Assembly: GCF_001458355.1 (NCBI RefSeq)
Contig: NZ_CYSA01000025.1
Span: 94,579-158,578, forward strand
DNA: 64,000 bases
Origin: Thalassovita gelatinovora
GTDB lineage: Bacteria > Pseudomonadota > Alphaproteobacteria > Rhodobacterales > Rhodobacteraceae
Direction: 5' to 3'
Positions 17,808 to 25,510 of the stretch are shown in pieces. The notes beneath the pieces are model-generated. The model saw only the letters and a program-made list of their open reading frames with translations. It searched no databases and was not told the origin of the DNA. The position numbers and the translations under genes were made by a program. Each line of letters begins with the position of its first letter. Positions within the stretch are counted from its first letter, which is position 1.

Positions 17808-19556
17808 TCAGACCCGGTTGGTAATCCATCGGCATTGATAGGGAGCAAAACTGATTTCGGTGCTCGCGTGATCGATCTTTTCTCCGCTCAGAAGATCGAC
17901 CCAGTCAGCACCATCGATCAGATTGATCGCCTGGGGCGAGATGACCAATGAATCGGCGCTGACATTGTGCAGGGCAAAGATGGACTGGTCCCGTTCTAGG
18001 CTCTGCCGCCACAGCCCGAACAAACGCTCGTCGATCTGCAGGGTGAATTGCGTGGCATTCGGGTGAAACGCCTTCTGCCGCCGCCGCACCGACATCCGCC
18101 GCAGCAATTCGTGCAAGACCCGCGATTGCGTGCTTTCTGGATCATCCAGACGCGCGTTCAGATCCGCATAATCCCAACGATGCCGGTTGATCGCGCGGTT
18201 CTGACCGCTTTTTTCGACCCCTTCAGTGTCGTTCGGTGCGCCCAACAGCGCCTGCACATAAATTGCCGGAATGCCTTCCAGTGCCATGATAAGGGTCTGG
18301 CTGGCCATGAAACGGTCGAATTGCCATTGATCCGTGCCCGAAAATGTCCCCTTCATCGCATCATACCAGGTGATGTTCAGCTCATAGGGGGCTTCGCCGC
18401 CGCCCGGCAGCGCCCGCATCGAAACCTGTCCGCCAAAATCGCGCACCTTTTCGATCACACGGGCCTGTTCCTCGGCTTCCAGCAACCCTTCGGCCGGACG
18501 CATCCCGATACCGTCATGGCTGGCGGTGAAATTCAGATAGGCACACCCCATCTGCGCCGGTGGCATGGTCCCCTGCCAGCGGTTCAGAACCCGCGCTGTT
18601 CCCGCCATCATCGCATGCAACACCAGCGGCGGCAGCGAAAAGTTATAGACGGAATGCGCCTCGTTCCGGTTTCCGAAGTAGCTGAGGTTTTCCGCATTGG
18701 GCACGTTGGTTTCGGTCAGCAGGATCACCGGCTCGAGCGCATAATCGGCCAAAAGCCGCATCAACCGCACGATAGCATGGGTCTGCGGCAAGTGGATACA
18801 GCTGGTCCCGACCTCTTTCCACAGGAAGGCCACCGCATCCAACCGAATGATCCGCACCCCTTTTTCGATATGCACCCGCATCACCCGCAGGAATTCCAGC
18901 AATACCTCGGGATTGGCAAAGTTCAAATCGACCTGATCGTGGCTGAACGTGCACCAGACATGGCGCGGCCCGTTCGCGGTTTCGACGTCGCGCAACAAAG
19001 GATGGGTGCGCGGCCGTACAACCGATCCCAGGTCATCGGTCGGGTCAGCCTCGAAAAAGAACCGATCATAAGGTTCATGCCCTTGCAGATAGGCATTGAA
19101 CCATTTCGACTGGCTGCTGACATGGTTCAGCACCAGATCCGACATCAGTTTGAAGTCCGTGGCGATCCGGCTGATATCGGCCCAATCCCCCAGAACCGGA
19201 TTGACCGCGTAATAGTCGGTTACCGAAAAACCATCATCTGACGTATAAGGAAAAAACGGCAGGATATGCACCCCGGCAATCACGCCTTTAAGATGCCGGT
19301 GAAGAAAATCATACAGCAAATCCAGCGGCTTGTGCTGTCCGTCGACAAAACTGTTACCGTAGGTGATCAACAAGCTGTCACGTTCGCTCCATTGCCCGTT
19401 TCCGGGGGCCCTACCGCGTTTACGCCGGTGAGTACCTTCGGGGAAAAACGTGTCGATGACCTGCGACGCCATGATACTGGCATCAATCTCGGGATAAATT
19501 TCACCGATCAGAGCGGCCAACTTCAGGCTAAAGGATTGATTATTGTCTCGGGTCAT
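17808..19556 (-). CDS. GH13 subfamily 18 glycoside phosphorylase (sucrose / glucosylglycerate phosphorylase-like)
   Basis: Alpha-retaining phosphorylase, 582 aa from ATG 19556 (a TTG 14 codons upstream is possible). The (beta/alpha)8 fold carries LITYGNSFVD, VHILPFFPYTSDDGFSVTDY, the nucleophile Asp in IIRLDAVAFLWKE, the acid/base Glu in ILLTETNVPNAENLSYFGN and the third carboxylate in TASHDGIGMRP. These are hallmarks of sucrose-phosphorylase relatives. Because gpgS and its phosphatase lie next door, I infer glucosylglycerate phosphorylase, which would recycle the solute to glucose-1-phosphate and glycerate. Sucrose or glucosylglycerol phosphorylase remain alternatives. It is convergent with the RTX gene, 11 bp apart. 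Confidence 0.82.
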   Translation of the reverse strand: MTRDNNQSFSLKLAALIGEIYPEIDASIMASQVIDTFFPEGTHRRKRGRAPGNGQWSERDSLLITYGNSFVDGQHKPLDLLYDFLHRHLKGVIAGVHILPFFPYTSDDGFSVTDYYAVNPVLGDWADISRIATDFKLMSDLVLNHVSSQSKWFNAYLQGHEPYDRFFFEADPTDDLGSVVRPRTHPLLRDVETANGPRHVWCTFSHDQVDLNFANPEVLLEFLRVMRVHIEKGVRIIRLDAVAFLWKEVGTSCIHLPQTHAIVRLMRLLADYALEPVILLTETNVPNAENLSYFGNRNEAHSVYNFSLPPLVLHAMMAGTARVLNRWQGTMPPAQMGCAYLNFTASHDGIGMRPAEGLLEAEEQARVIEKVRDFGGQVSMRALPGGGEAPYELNITWYDAMKGTFSGTDQWQFDRFMASQTLIMALEGIPAIYVQALLGAPNDTEGVEKSGQNRAINRHRWDYADLNARLDDPESTQSRVLHELLRRMSVRRRQKAFHPNATQFTLQIDERLFGLWRQSLERDQSIFALHNVSADSLVISPQAINLIDGADWVDLLSGEKIDHASTEISFAPYQCRWITNRV

Positions 19557-19694
19557 TCTTGGTACTGCCTTGCGTTCTTTCTTTTGTCCGCCAGCCAAGC
19601 CAGGGCGGCAACCCCGGGGCTAAAAATGAGCGATGCCAACGGCGCTTTATTGGACCTTTGATGAAGCTTTATGCAGTTCACCACAATCCCGGTT

Positions 19695-20387
19695 TCACAG
19701 GCAAAGCCCATCCGGTTCAATCAGATCGGGACCGTCATCGGCAATGCCGAAACGGCGCACCGTATGGGCGCGGAAATTCCACCCGGTTCCAAAGCTATCG
19801 CGCACGTCTTCGTCGGAGGCTTCGGCTTTCAACCACGGTATCACCTGATCATCGCGCAACATCACCGGCATTCGGTCATGGATATGGGCGATTTCGGCAT
19901 CGGCCGGGCGGGTCAACAAGGTGCAGCTGCGCAACTCGTTGGACAGTTTCGACATCAGGCCGGCAAAGAAAAACGCCGGTTCATTGCTCAGCGGTGCGAT
20001 AAACCAAGGCTGCTTCTGCCCCTTTGGCCCGGTCCATTCGTAGTATCCCTGCGCCGGGATCAGGCACCGCCCGTGCCGCCAAGCGTCGCGGAAGGTCGGT
20101 TTTTCCGCTGCCGTTTCGATCTTGGCATTAAAGGTGGTGGCCTTCCAGTCGCGGGCATCGCCCCTATGCCAATAGGGCACAAACCACCAATGCGCCGAAG
20201 ACGCCACCAGATCGGCACCATCGGCAAAGGCAATCGCAACTTGTTGGGTTGGTTTGACGTTATACCCCTGTGTGGGATCGGGCGCGTCTTCGGTCCGCAC
20301 CTGCCCGCCCGCATCAAGGAAACCACGTTGGATCGCAAAAAGCTGCGCCCAAGTCATTCCTTCTGCCGCTACGAATCTTCCGCACAT
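19695..20387 (-). CDS. SOS response-associated peptidase (SRAP; YedK/HMCES family)
   Basis: 230 aa. SRAP proteins protect abasic sites in single-stranded DNA by forming a thiazolidine crosslink through Cys2. The start at 20387 gives MCGRFVA, placing the catalytic Cys at position 2 after Met removal, which decides the start. Other family marks are YNVKPTQQVAIA, WWFVPYWHRGDARDWKATTFNAKIET with the conserved Asn, RCLIPAQGYYEWTG with the catalytic Glu, and the C-terminal IHDRMPVML His motif. Length is normal. No LexA-type operator was recognised upstream. Confidence 0.93.
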   Translation of the reverse strand: MCGRFVAAEGMTWAQLFAIQRGFLDAGGQVRTEDAPDPTQGYNVKPTQQVAIAFADGADLVASSAHWWFVPYWHRGDARDWKATTFNAKIETAAEKPTFRDAWRHGRCLIPAQGYYEWTGPKGQKQPWFIAPLSNEPAFFFAGLMSKLSNELRSCTLLTRPADAEIAHIHDRMPVMLRDDQVIPWLKAEASDEDVRDSFGTGWNFRAHTVRRFGIADDGPDLIEPDGLCL

Positions 20388-20494
20388 AGAATGAGGGTAG
20401 CAGTTTGAGCAAGGCCGATGCCAGAATTCGCAACAATCGCGATCAACGCATAACCTGACAAGAGCACAATTCCCGGAACCACAGCACAAAAAGA

Positions 20495-20528
20495 AAAAGG
20501 CGCTCAACCCAAACGGGGAGCGCCTTTT
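20495..20528 (-). terminator. Intrinsic terminator downstream of tRNA-Val(CAC)
   Basis: AAAAGGCGCTC (20495-20505) pairs with GAGCGCCTTTT (20518-20528), with an inner CCC/GGG pair. Read on the minus strand the stem is followed by a T-rich stretch; it can also act on the plus strand. Confidence 0.75.
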
Positions 20529-20562
20529 CCAGTAAGCGGCAGTCAACCAAACTTACTAAAAA

Positions 20563-20637
20563 TGGTGGGTGATAAGGGATTTGAACCCCTGACATCTTCG
20601 ATGTGAACGAAGCGCTCTACCACTGAGCTAATCACCC
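20563..20637 (-). tRNA. tRNA-Val (anticodon CAC)
   Basis: Minus strand GGGTGATTAGCTCAGTGG, anticodon stem CTTCG/CGAAG with loop TTCACAT (anticodon CAC), T-arm AGGGGTTCAAATCCCTT and ATCACCC plus A and encoded CCA. It is closely related to the tRNA-Val(TAC) at 13575. Confidence 0.96.
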
Positions 20638-20647
20638 GGTAGCGCGC

Positions 20648-20676
20648 CTTTTAAACTCACTCCGCAGCTTCTGCAA
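20648..20676 (-). promoter_or_regulatory. Sigma-70-type promoter for tRNA-Val(CAC), inside the HU-like gene end
   Basis: On the minus strand TTGCAG (20671-20676), 17-bp spacer, TAAAAG (20648-20653), ending 10 bp before the tRNA. The -35 lies within the last codons of the HU-like gene. Confidence 0.45.
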
Positions 20677-21088
20677 GAGGATCATTTTCTTCATTTTTCG
20701 TGCGCAAAACCTGACGGACTTTGCAGTTGATCACCCGCGCGTTGGACAGATGTTTCATCCGATTTATCTTGATCTTGCCCAGCGAGTGAAGGTTCATTTC
20801 CCGGCCATCGGCCAAGGCTTCACCAAGGATTTCAAGCGCCGCTTCGATCACCGGCTTGGCAAAGCGTTTTTTGACTTCGCTGCGCTCCACCACCATTTCG
20901 ATCAGTTCGGCTTTGCGCAGCTCCAATTCGTCGGAGACCGGCACGGTTTCGTTGACGACGACGGGATCAGGTGCGGTCTGCGCTGCGGCGACGGGCGCCC
21001 GGCGCACCGGTGGTTTGGTGGCGGTTTTCGGTGTTGCTGTACGGCTGCTCGGTTTGGCAGCTACGGTTTTGGTCGGTGTCCGTGCCAT
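20657..21088 (-). CDS. HU-family DNA-binding protein with basic N-terminal tail
   Basis: 143 aa. The first 45 or so residues are an unstructured Lys/Ala/Pro/Thr-rich tail (MARTPTKTVAAKPSSRTATP), reminiscent of histone-like tails. The HU-like core is at about 52-135: ELRKAELIEMVVERSEV, ALEILGEALADGREMNLHSLGKIKI. The long RNPRTG beta-arm of classical HU is replaced by the short NRMKHLSNARVINCKVRQVL, so DNA bending may differ. The final NDPLAEAAE is acidic. It lies upstream of tRNA-Val on the same strand. The role is inferred to be nucleoid-associated. Confidence 0.75.
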   Translation of the reverse strand: MARTPTKTVAAKPSSRTATPKTATKPPVRRAPVAAAQTAPDPVVVNETVPVSDELELRKAELIEMVVERSEVKKRFAKPVIEAALEILGEALADGREMNLHSLGKIKINRMKHLSNARVINCKVRQVLRTKNEENDPLAEAAE

Positions 21089-21207
21089 GCTAAATATATG
21101 CCTCTTTTATTTTTATTATGCTCGATATTGTAGTTGAGTATAGTTTGAAAACCCTGAAAAATCTACCCTGTCGCCAAAAACGTAATGAACCCGTCAAATT
21201 TCGGCGC

Positions 21208-21238
21208 AAAAAAAGGCGCTTTCCCGTGGGAAAGCGCC
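21208..21238 (-). terminator. Intrinsic terminator of lon
   Basis: GGCGCTTTCC (21215-21224), loop CGTG, GGAAAGCGCC (21229-21238). On the minus strand the stem is followed by seven T (21208-21214). It lies about 30 bp past the lon stop. Confidence 0.88.
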
Positions 21239-21267
21239 ATTGAATTTTCAGATCGAATGTTACCGGT

Positions 21268-23670
21268 TCAGTGGGCGACAGCCCCTTCCCCAGTGTTCGT
21301 TTTCAGGGCAGCAGCAGCGGCTTCTTCCGCCTCTTCATCCCATTCGATCGGTTCGGGCGTGCCGACCAAGGCCAGCTTAAGAACGTCGCTGACATGGCTG
21401 ACCGGAATAATTTCCAGCCCTTCCTTCACATTATCAGGAATATCGGCCAGATCTTTTTCGTTCTCTTCCGGGATCAGAACGGTTTTCACCCCGCCCCGAA
21501 GAGCTGCCAGAAGCTTTTCCTTCAATCCGCCGATGGCGGTGGCATTGCCGCGCAGGGTGACTTCGCCGGTCATGGCGATATCTTTGCGCACCGGAATGCC
21601 CGTCAGGACCGAAACGATGGCCGTCACCATGGCCAAACCGGCGCTTGGACCGTCTTTCGGCGTAGCCCCATCGGGAACGTGAACGTGGATATCCCACTTG
21701 TCAAACTTGGTCGGTTTGACCCCGATTTGCGGCGCGATGGACCGGACATAGCTCGACGCGGCGTCGATTGATTCCTTCATCACGTCTCCCAAGGTCCCGG
21801 TGGTTTTCATCCGTCCCTTGCCGGGCAGGCGCAACGCTTCGATCGACAACAGATCACCGCCGACGCTGGTATAGGCCAACCCGGTCACAACACCGACCTG
21901 ATCTTCCTGTTCAGCCAACCCATAGCGGAATTTCTTCACGCCGAGGAATTGGTCGATATTGTCGGCGGTCACATGAACGTCTTCGGCTTCGCCCTTGACG
22001 ATCTTGGTGATCGCCTTGCGCGCCAATTTGCCGATTTCACGTTCCAAGTTTCGCACCCCGGCTTCGCGGGTGTAACGGCGCACTATTTCGGTCAGTGCAT
22101 CATCGCTGACGTCAAATTCATCCGCTTTCAGACCGTGGTTCTTAATCTGCTTGGGCAACAGGTGCTGCTTGGCGATTTCGACCTTTTCGTCCTCAGTATA
22201 ACCAGCCAGCGGAATGATTTCCATCCGGTCCATCAGCGGACCCGGCATGTTGTAGGAATTCGCCGTGGTCAGGAACATCACGTTCGACAGGTCATATTCG
22301 ACCTCCAGATAGTGATCGACAAAGGTCGAATTCTGTTCAGGATCCAACACTTCCAACATCGCCGACGCCGGATCACCGCGGAAGTCCTGCCCCATCTTGT
22401 CGATTTCATCGAGCAAGATCAGCGGATTGGTGGTTTTCGCCTTTTTCAGCGCCTGAATGATCTTGCCGGGCATCGACCCGATATAGGTCCGGCGGTGGCC
22501 GCGAATTTCGCTTTCGTCGCGCACGCCGCCCAGTGAAATGCGAATGAATTCGCGCCCCGTGGCGCGAGCCACGGATTTACCCAAGGACGTTTTACCCACA
22601 CCCGGCGGGCCGACAAGGCACATGATCGGGCCCTTCAGCTTGGCCGACCGTTGCTGCACGGCCAGATATTCGACGATCCGTTCCTTGACCTTTTCCAAGC
22701 CATAGTGATCGACGTCCAGCACGCCCTGCGCACGGTTCAAATCCTTTTTTACGCGGGATTTGACACCCCACGGGATCGACAGCATCCAATCGAGATAATT
22801 GCGCACGACGGTCGCCTCGGCGCTCATCGGGCTCATCGATTTGAGTTTCTTCAACTCGCCTTCGGCCTTTTCCTTGGCTTCTTTGCTGAGCTTGGTCTTG
22901 GCTATCTTTTCTTCAAGCTCGGCAATTTCATTGCCACCCTCTTCGCCGTCACCCAATTCCTTCTGAATGGCCTTCATCTGCTCATTCAGATAGTATTCGC
23001 GCTGGGTGCGCTCCATCTGGGATTTGACCCGGGTCTTGATCTTCTTTTCGACCTGCAAAACGCTCATTTCGCCCTGCATCAGGCCATAAACCTTTTCCAG
23101 CCGTTCGCTAACGGAAAGGGTTTCCAGCAAATCCTGCTTCTGTTCCACTTCGATGCCCAAATGTCCCGACACCAAGTCGGCCAGCTTGGCTGGCTCAGAT
23201 GTTTCCGACACCGTCACCAGCGCCTCTTCGGGGATGTTCTTTTTCACCTTGGCATAGCGTTCGAATTCGGCCCCCACAGTGCGCAGCAACGCTTCGATCG
23301 TGGCGGCGTCGCCGGGAATTTCACTCAGATATTCTGCGCGCGCTTCGAAGAAATCGTCGTTTTCCAGATAATCGGTGATTTTCACCCGGGCCTGACCTTC
23401 AACCAGCACCTTCACGGTACCGTCGGGCAGTTTCAGCAACTGCAGCACATTGGCCAACACGCCGGCGTTGTAAATCCCGTCATTCGAAGGATCATCTTCG
23501 GCCGGGTCGATCTGGCTCGACAGCAAAATCTGCTTGTCGTCCTGCATCACCTCTTCCAGCGCACGGACCGATTTTTCGCGTCCGACAAACAACGGCACGA
23601 TCATGTGGGGGAAAACCACAATATCGCGCAGCGGCAGGACTGGATAGGATGCGTTGAGTGGCTCTTGCAT
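21268..23670 (-). CDS. lon: ATP-dependent protease La (Lon)
   Basis: Cytoplasmic AAA+ serine protease that degrades misfolded and regulatory proteins; 800 aa, normal length. The start at 23670 (MQEPLNASYPVLPLRD) has AAGGA six bases upstream. The N-terminal substrate domain covers about 1-210 (LPLRDIVVFPHMIVPLFVGR). A coiled-coil segment is rich in Lys/Glu. The AAA domain has Walker A GPPGVGKTSLGKS and Walker B LILLDEIDKMGQDF. The protease domain contains the catalytic Ser in KDGPSAGLAM and the catalytic Lys in GLKEKLLAALRGG. A sigma-32-like promoter lies about 76 bp upstream and a strong terminator downstream, so it is probably a single-gene heat-shock unit. Confidence 0.98.
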   Translation of the reverse strand: MQEPLNASYPVLPLRDIVVFPHMIVPLFVGREKSVRALEEVMQDDKQILLSSQIDPAEDDPSNDGIYNAGVLANVLQLLKLPDGTVKVLVEGQARVKITDYLENDDFFEARAEYLSEIPGDAATIEALLRTVGAEFERYAKVKKNIPEEALVTVSETSEPAKLADLVSGHLGIEVEQKQDLLETLSVSERLEKVYGLMQGEMSVLQVEKKIKTRVKSQMERTQREYYLNEQMKAIQKELGDGEEGGNEIAELEEKIAKTKLSKEAKEKAEGELKKLKSMSPMSAEATVVRNYLDWMLSIPWGVKSRVKKDLNRAQGVLDVDHYGLEKVKERIVEYLAVQQRSAKLKGPIMCLVGPPGVGKTSLGKSVARATGREFIRISLGGVRDESEIRGHRRTYIGSMPGKIIQALKKAKTTNPLILLDEIDKMGQDFRGDPASAMLEVLDPEQNSTFVDHYLEVEYDLSNVMFLTTANSYNMPGPLMDRMEIIPLAGYTEDEKVEIAKQHLLPKQIKNHGLKADEFDVSDDALTEIVRRYTREAGVRNLEREIGKLARKAITKIVKGEAEDVHVTADNIDQFLGVKKFRYGLAEQEDQVGVVTGLAYTSVGGDLLSIEALRLPGKGRMKTTGTLGDVMKESIDAASSYVRSIAPQIGVKPTKFDKWDIHVHVPDGATPKDGPSAGLAMVTAIVSVLTGIPVRKDIAMTGEVTLRGNATAIGGLKEKLLAALRGGVKTVLIPEENEKDLADIPDNVKEGLEIIPVSHVSDVLKLALVGTPEPIEWDEEAEEAAAAALKTNTGEGAVAH

Positions 23671-23745
23671 GCGTTTTCCTTGTTCTTGGCAAAAAGGCAC
23701 CGGTCCCAATGTGGCAACCCCGGCCTTTTCCGTTTCCTGAGGCTT

Positions 23746-23774
23746 TATCTGGGGTCTGGACCACCAATTTCAAC
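23746..23774 (-). promoter_or_regulatory. Heat-shock (sigma-32, RpoH) type promoter of lon
   Basis: On the minus strand GTTGAA (23769-23774), 14-bp spacer, CCCCAGATA (23746-23754). This fits the CTTGAA-N13-17-CCCCATNTA pattern with one mismatch in each element. Start of transcription would be near 23738. Confidence 0.5.
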
Positions 23775-23891
23775 CACGTCCGGCATACCCGGGTGGGCAG
23801 AATGCCGCGCCTGCATGCAATGAGCAAGGCGCGATTTCCGAAGATCGCCGTAAAAAGCCCTGTGTCGGGAAAGAGCTGCCCTGTGCTGACA

Positions 23892-25169
23892 CTAATCGGG
23901 ATGTTCCACCGAATGCAGGATGGTTGCGACGTAGAGTTTGATTTTTTCCAGATGAGCTTCGATTTCATCATGGAACTGATCCAGCCGTGACACGATCGTT
24001 TCCAACCCTTTGGCGTGATCGCGCAGCATACCGGCTTCGACTCGGCAGGCGATCCGAACAGTAGACAGCCCAAGGACCATGCGCTGCAGGAAATCTGTCC
24101 GCCGCTGGATTGCCATCGCTGATTGCAAACCAAATTCGATGGCCTTTTCCGACTTCAAATCATAGCTACGCCGCAGTTGGTCCAGAAGATGCTTTTCCGC
24201 CTCCCAGTCGACACCTTCGGAATGGTGCTTTTCAGAATCAAAAAATTCGCACATTTCCGTCACCAGATGCGACGCGCAAATCATGAAATAGGCACTCAAT
24301 TCCTTGGGAGCGTCCCATAATCCCCTGTCTACTGGAGGTACGGCCAAGGTTTTCAGATGGTTCTGAATGTCTTTCAGCATCAGATCGTAATTTTTGGCGA
24401 TCTCGTTGATGGTCGCCCGGCCCACGACCAGCTTGGCAGCGAATATCTTCATGTTGGCGGTCAGGATTTCCGCGTTCTGGAATTCAGCCGTCAGATTGTT
24501 CAACTCCTGACGCAGCTTTTCCGACGTCACGGCAAGGGTTTCACTTTGGGTCAAATCCGGAAACGGCGGCAGACCAATGGCAATGCGGCGGGCTTCGAAT
24601 TCCTGATGCAAGGCATGGGCCTGAAACGCGCCATAAGTCGGGAAGCCCAGATCGGCCAAGCGTTGCGCTATTACCTTGGCGCTTTCTTCTGGTGACAGGT
24701 TCTGTTCTTGTTCAAGCTTGCAGATATCTTTGTAAAGCTCTTCTACCAATTTCAACTGTGGACTGGTCGGCTTGATCCGCAACGACAGATAACCGCCGTC
24801 TTCAAGCGGTGTGACCAATGCGAACACCCAGTAATAGTGACCATCCTTGCTTTTATTCTTGACGTAGGCCCCCACCGATTGGCCGTGTTGCAACCCGTTC
24901 CACAGAACCCAGAACACACCTTTGGGCATGTGACTGTGACGAATGATTTTATGCGGCGCCCCCTTCAACTCCGAGGCCGAGCAACCAGACACCCGAACAA
25001 AGACTGAATTATAAGCTTCAATCACACCACGCGTGTCGGTCCGTGAAAAAAATATCTCTTCGACATTGAAGGGTTCTTCCACGTTGACTTCGGACACTGT
25101 GCGCGATCGCGCATAATCCTGCACGGGATTTTTGGCGGCTTCGAAGTCATTCACCGTCATTGTGTTCAT
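23892..25169 (-). CDS. PAS-domain protein with conserved helical C-terminus, paralogue 1
   Basis: 425 aa, soluble. An Aer-like PAS domain covers about residues 35-140: FFSRTDTRGVIEAYNSVF, GAPHKIIRHSHMPKGVF and YYWVFALVTPLEDGGYLSLR. In Aer this type of PAS senses redox through FAD. The remaining two thirds are helical, with blocks TANMKIFAAKL, GRATINEIAKNYDLMLKDIQ and LQRMVLGLSTVRIACRVEAG. I see no HAMP, kinase, GGDEF or methyl-accepting signalling domain. It is a close paralogue of the gene at 25511-26758 and reads the same way. Start 25169 has GGAG upstream. Output and partner are unknown; a role in energy or redox taxis is only an inference from the PAS type. Confidence 0.75.
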   Translation of the reverse strand: MNTMTVNDFEAAKNPVQDYARSRTVSEVNVEEPFNVEEIFFSRTDTRGVIEAYNSVFVRVSGCSASELKGAPHKIIRHSHMPKGVFWVLWNGLQHGQSVGAYVKNKSKDGHYYWVFALVTPLEDGGYLSLRIKPTSPQLKLVEELYKDICKLEQEQNLSPEESAKVIAQRLADLGFPTYGAFQAHALHQEFEARRIAIGLPPFPDLTQSETLAVTSEKLRQELNNLTAEFQNAEILTANMKIFAAKLVVGRATINEIAKNYDLMLKDIQNHLKTLAVPPVDRGLWDAPKELSAYFMICASHLVTEMCEFFDSEKHHSEGVDWEAEKHLLDQLRRSYDLKSEKAIEFGLQSAMAIQRRTDFLQRMVLGLSTVRIACRVEAGMLRDHAKGLETIVSRLDQFHDEIEAHLEKIKLYVATILHSVEHPD

Positions 25170-25510
25170 CGGCTGCTCCAGTCAGACTCTTGTTACTCAT
25201 TACATGCGTCACCCACAGCCATGCAGCGGATCGCAAATGATCCGCAGCGCTTCAGGCCCATTGGCGTAAGCCGCGATTGATGGTGTCAATCACATCAAGG
25301 ACAACGACCCCAGAAATTCGAATTTTAGAGAAAGGTAATCTAGCGCATGGCAACCCGATCCGTATTCGAACGGTACAGCCCCTTGCTGGCGAAAGCCCCG
25401 GTTTTGTCCGGGCAACCGTAGTTTTTTTTCGCACTGTGCGAAACCAATATGATCGCAGTCAGCCCCGGCTTTCATTCGTCAGCGCCGCGATTTGGCCGCG
25501 ATGACAGCAC
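25170..25510. other. Intergenic region between the two PAS paralogues
   Basis: 341 bp with no convincing gene. It holds a 7-bp inverted repeat GCGGATC/GATCCGC (25226-25232 and 25239-25245) about 60 bp upstream of paralogue 1, and AT-rich stretches that could carry its promoter. Short frames on both strands lack ribosome-binding sites. Confidence 0.45.

Noticed and set aside
18048-19241. Long open frame (397 codons) on the plus strand
   Set aside because: It lies wholly antisense to the GH13 phosphorylase, whose motifs are clear; the antisense product has no family pattern and is rich in His/Gln/Arg as expected for a shadow frame.
22651-23823. Open frame of 390 codons on the plus strand
   Set aside because: Antisense shadow of lon; the product is a Phe/Leu/His-rich low-sense sequence.
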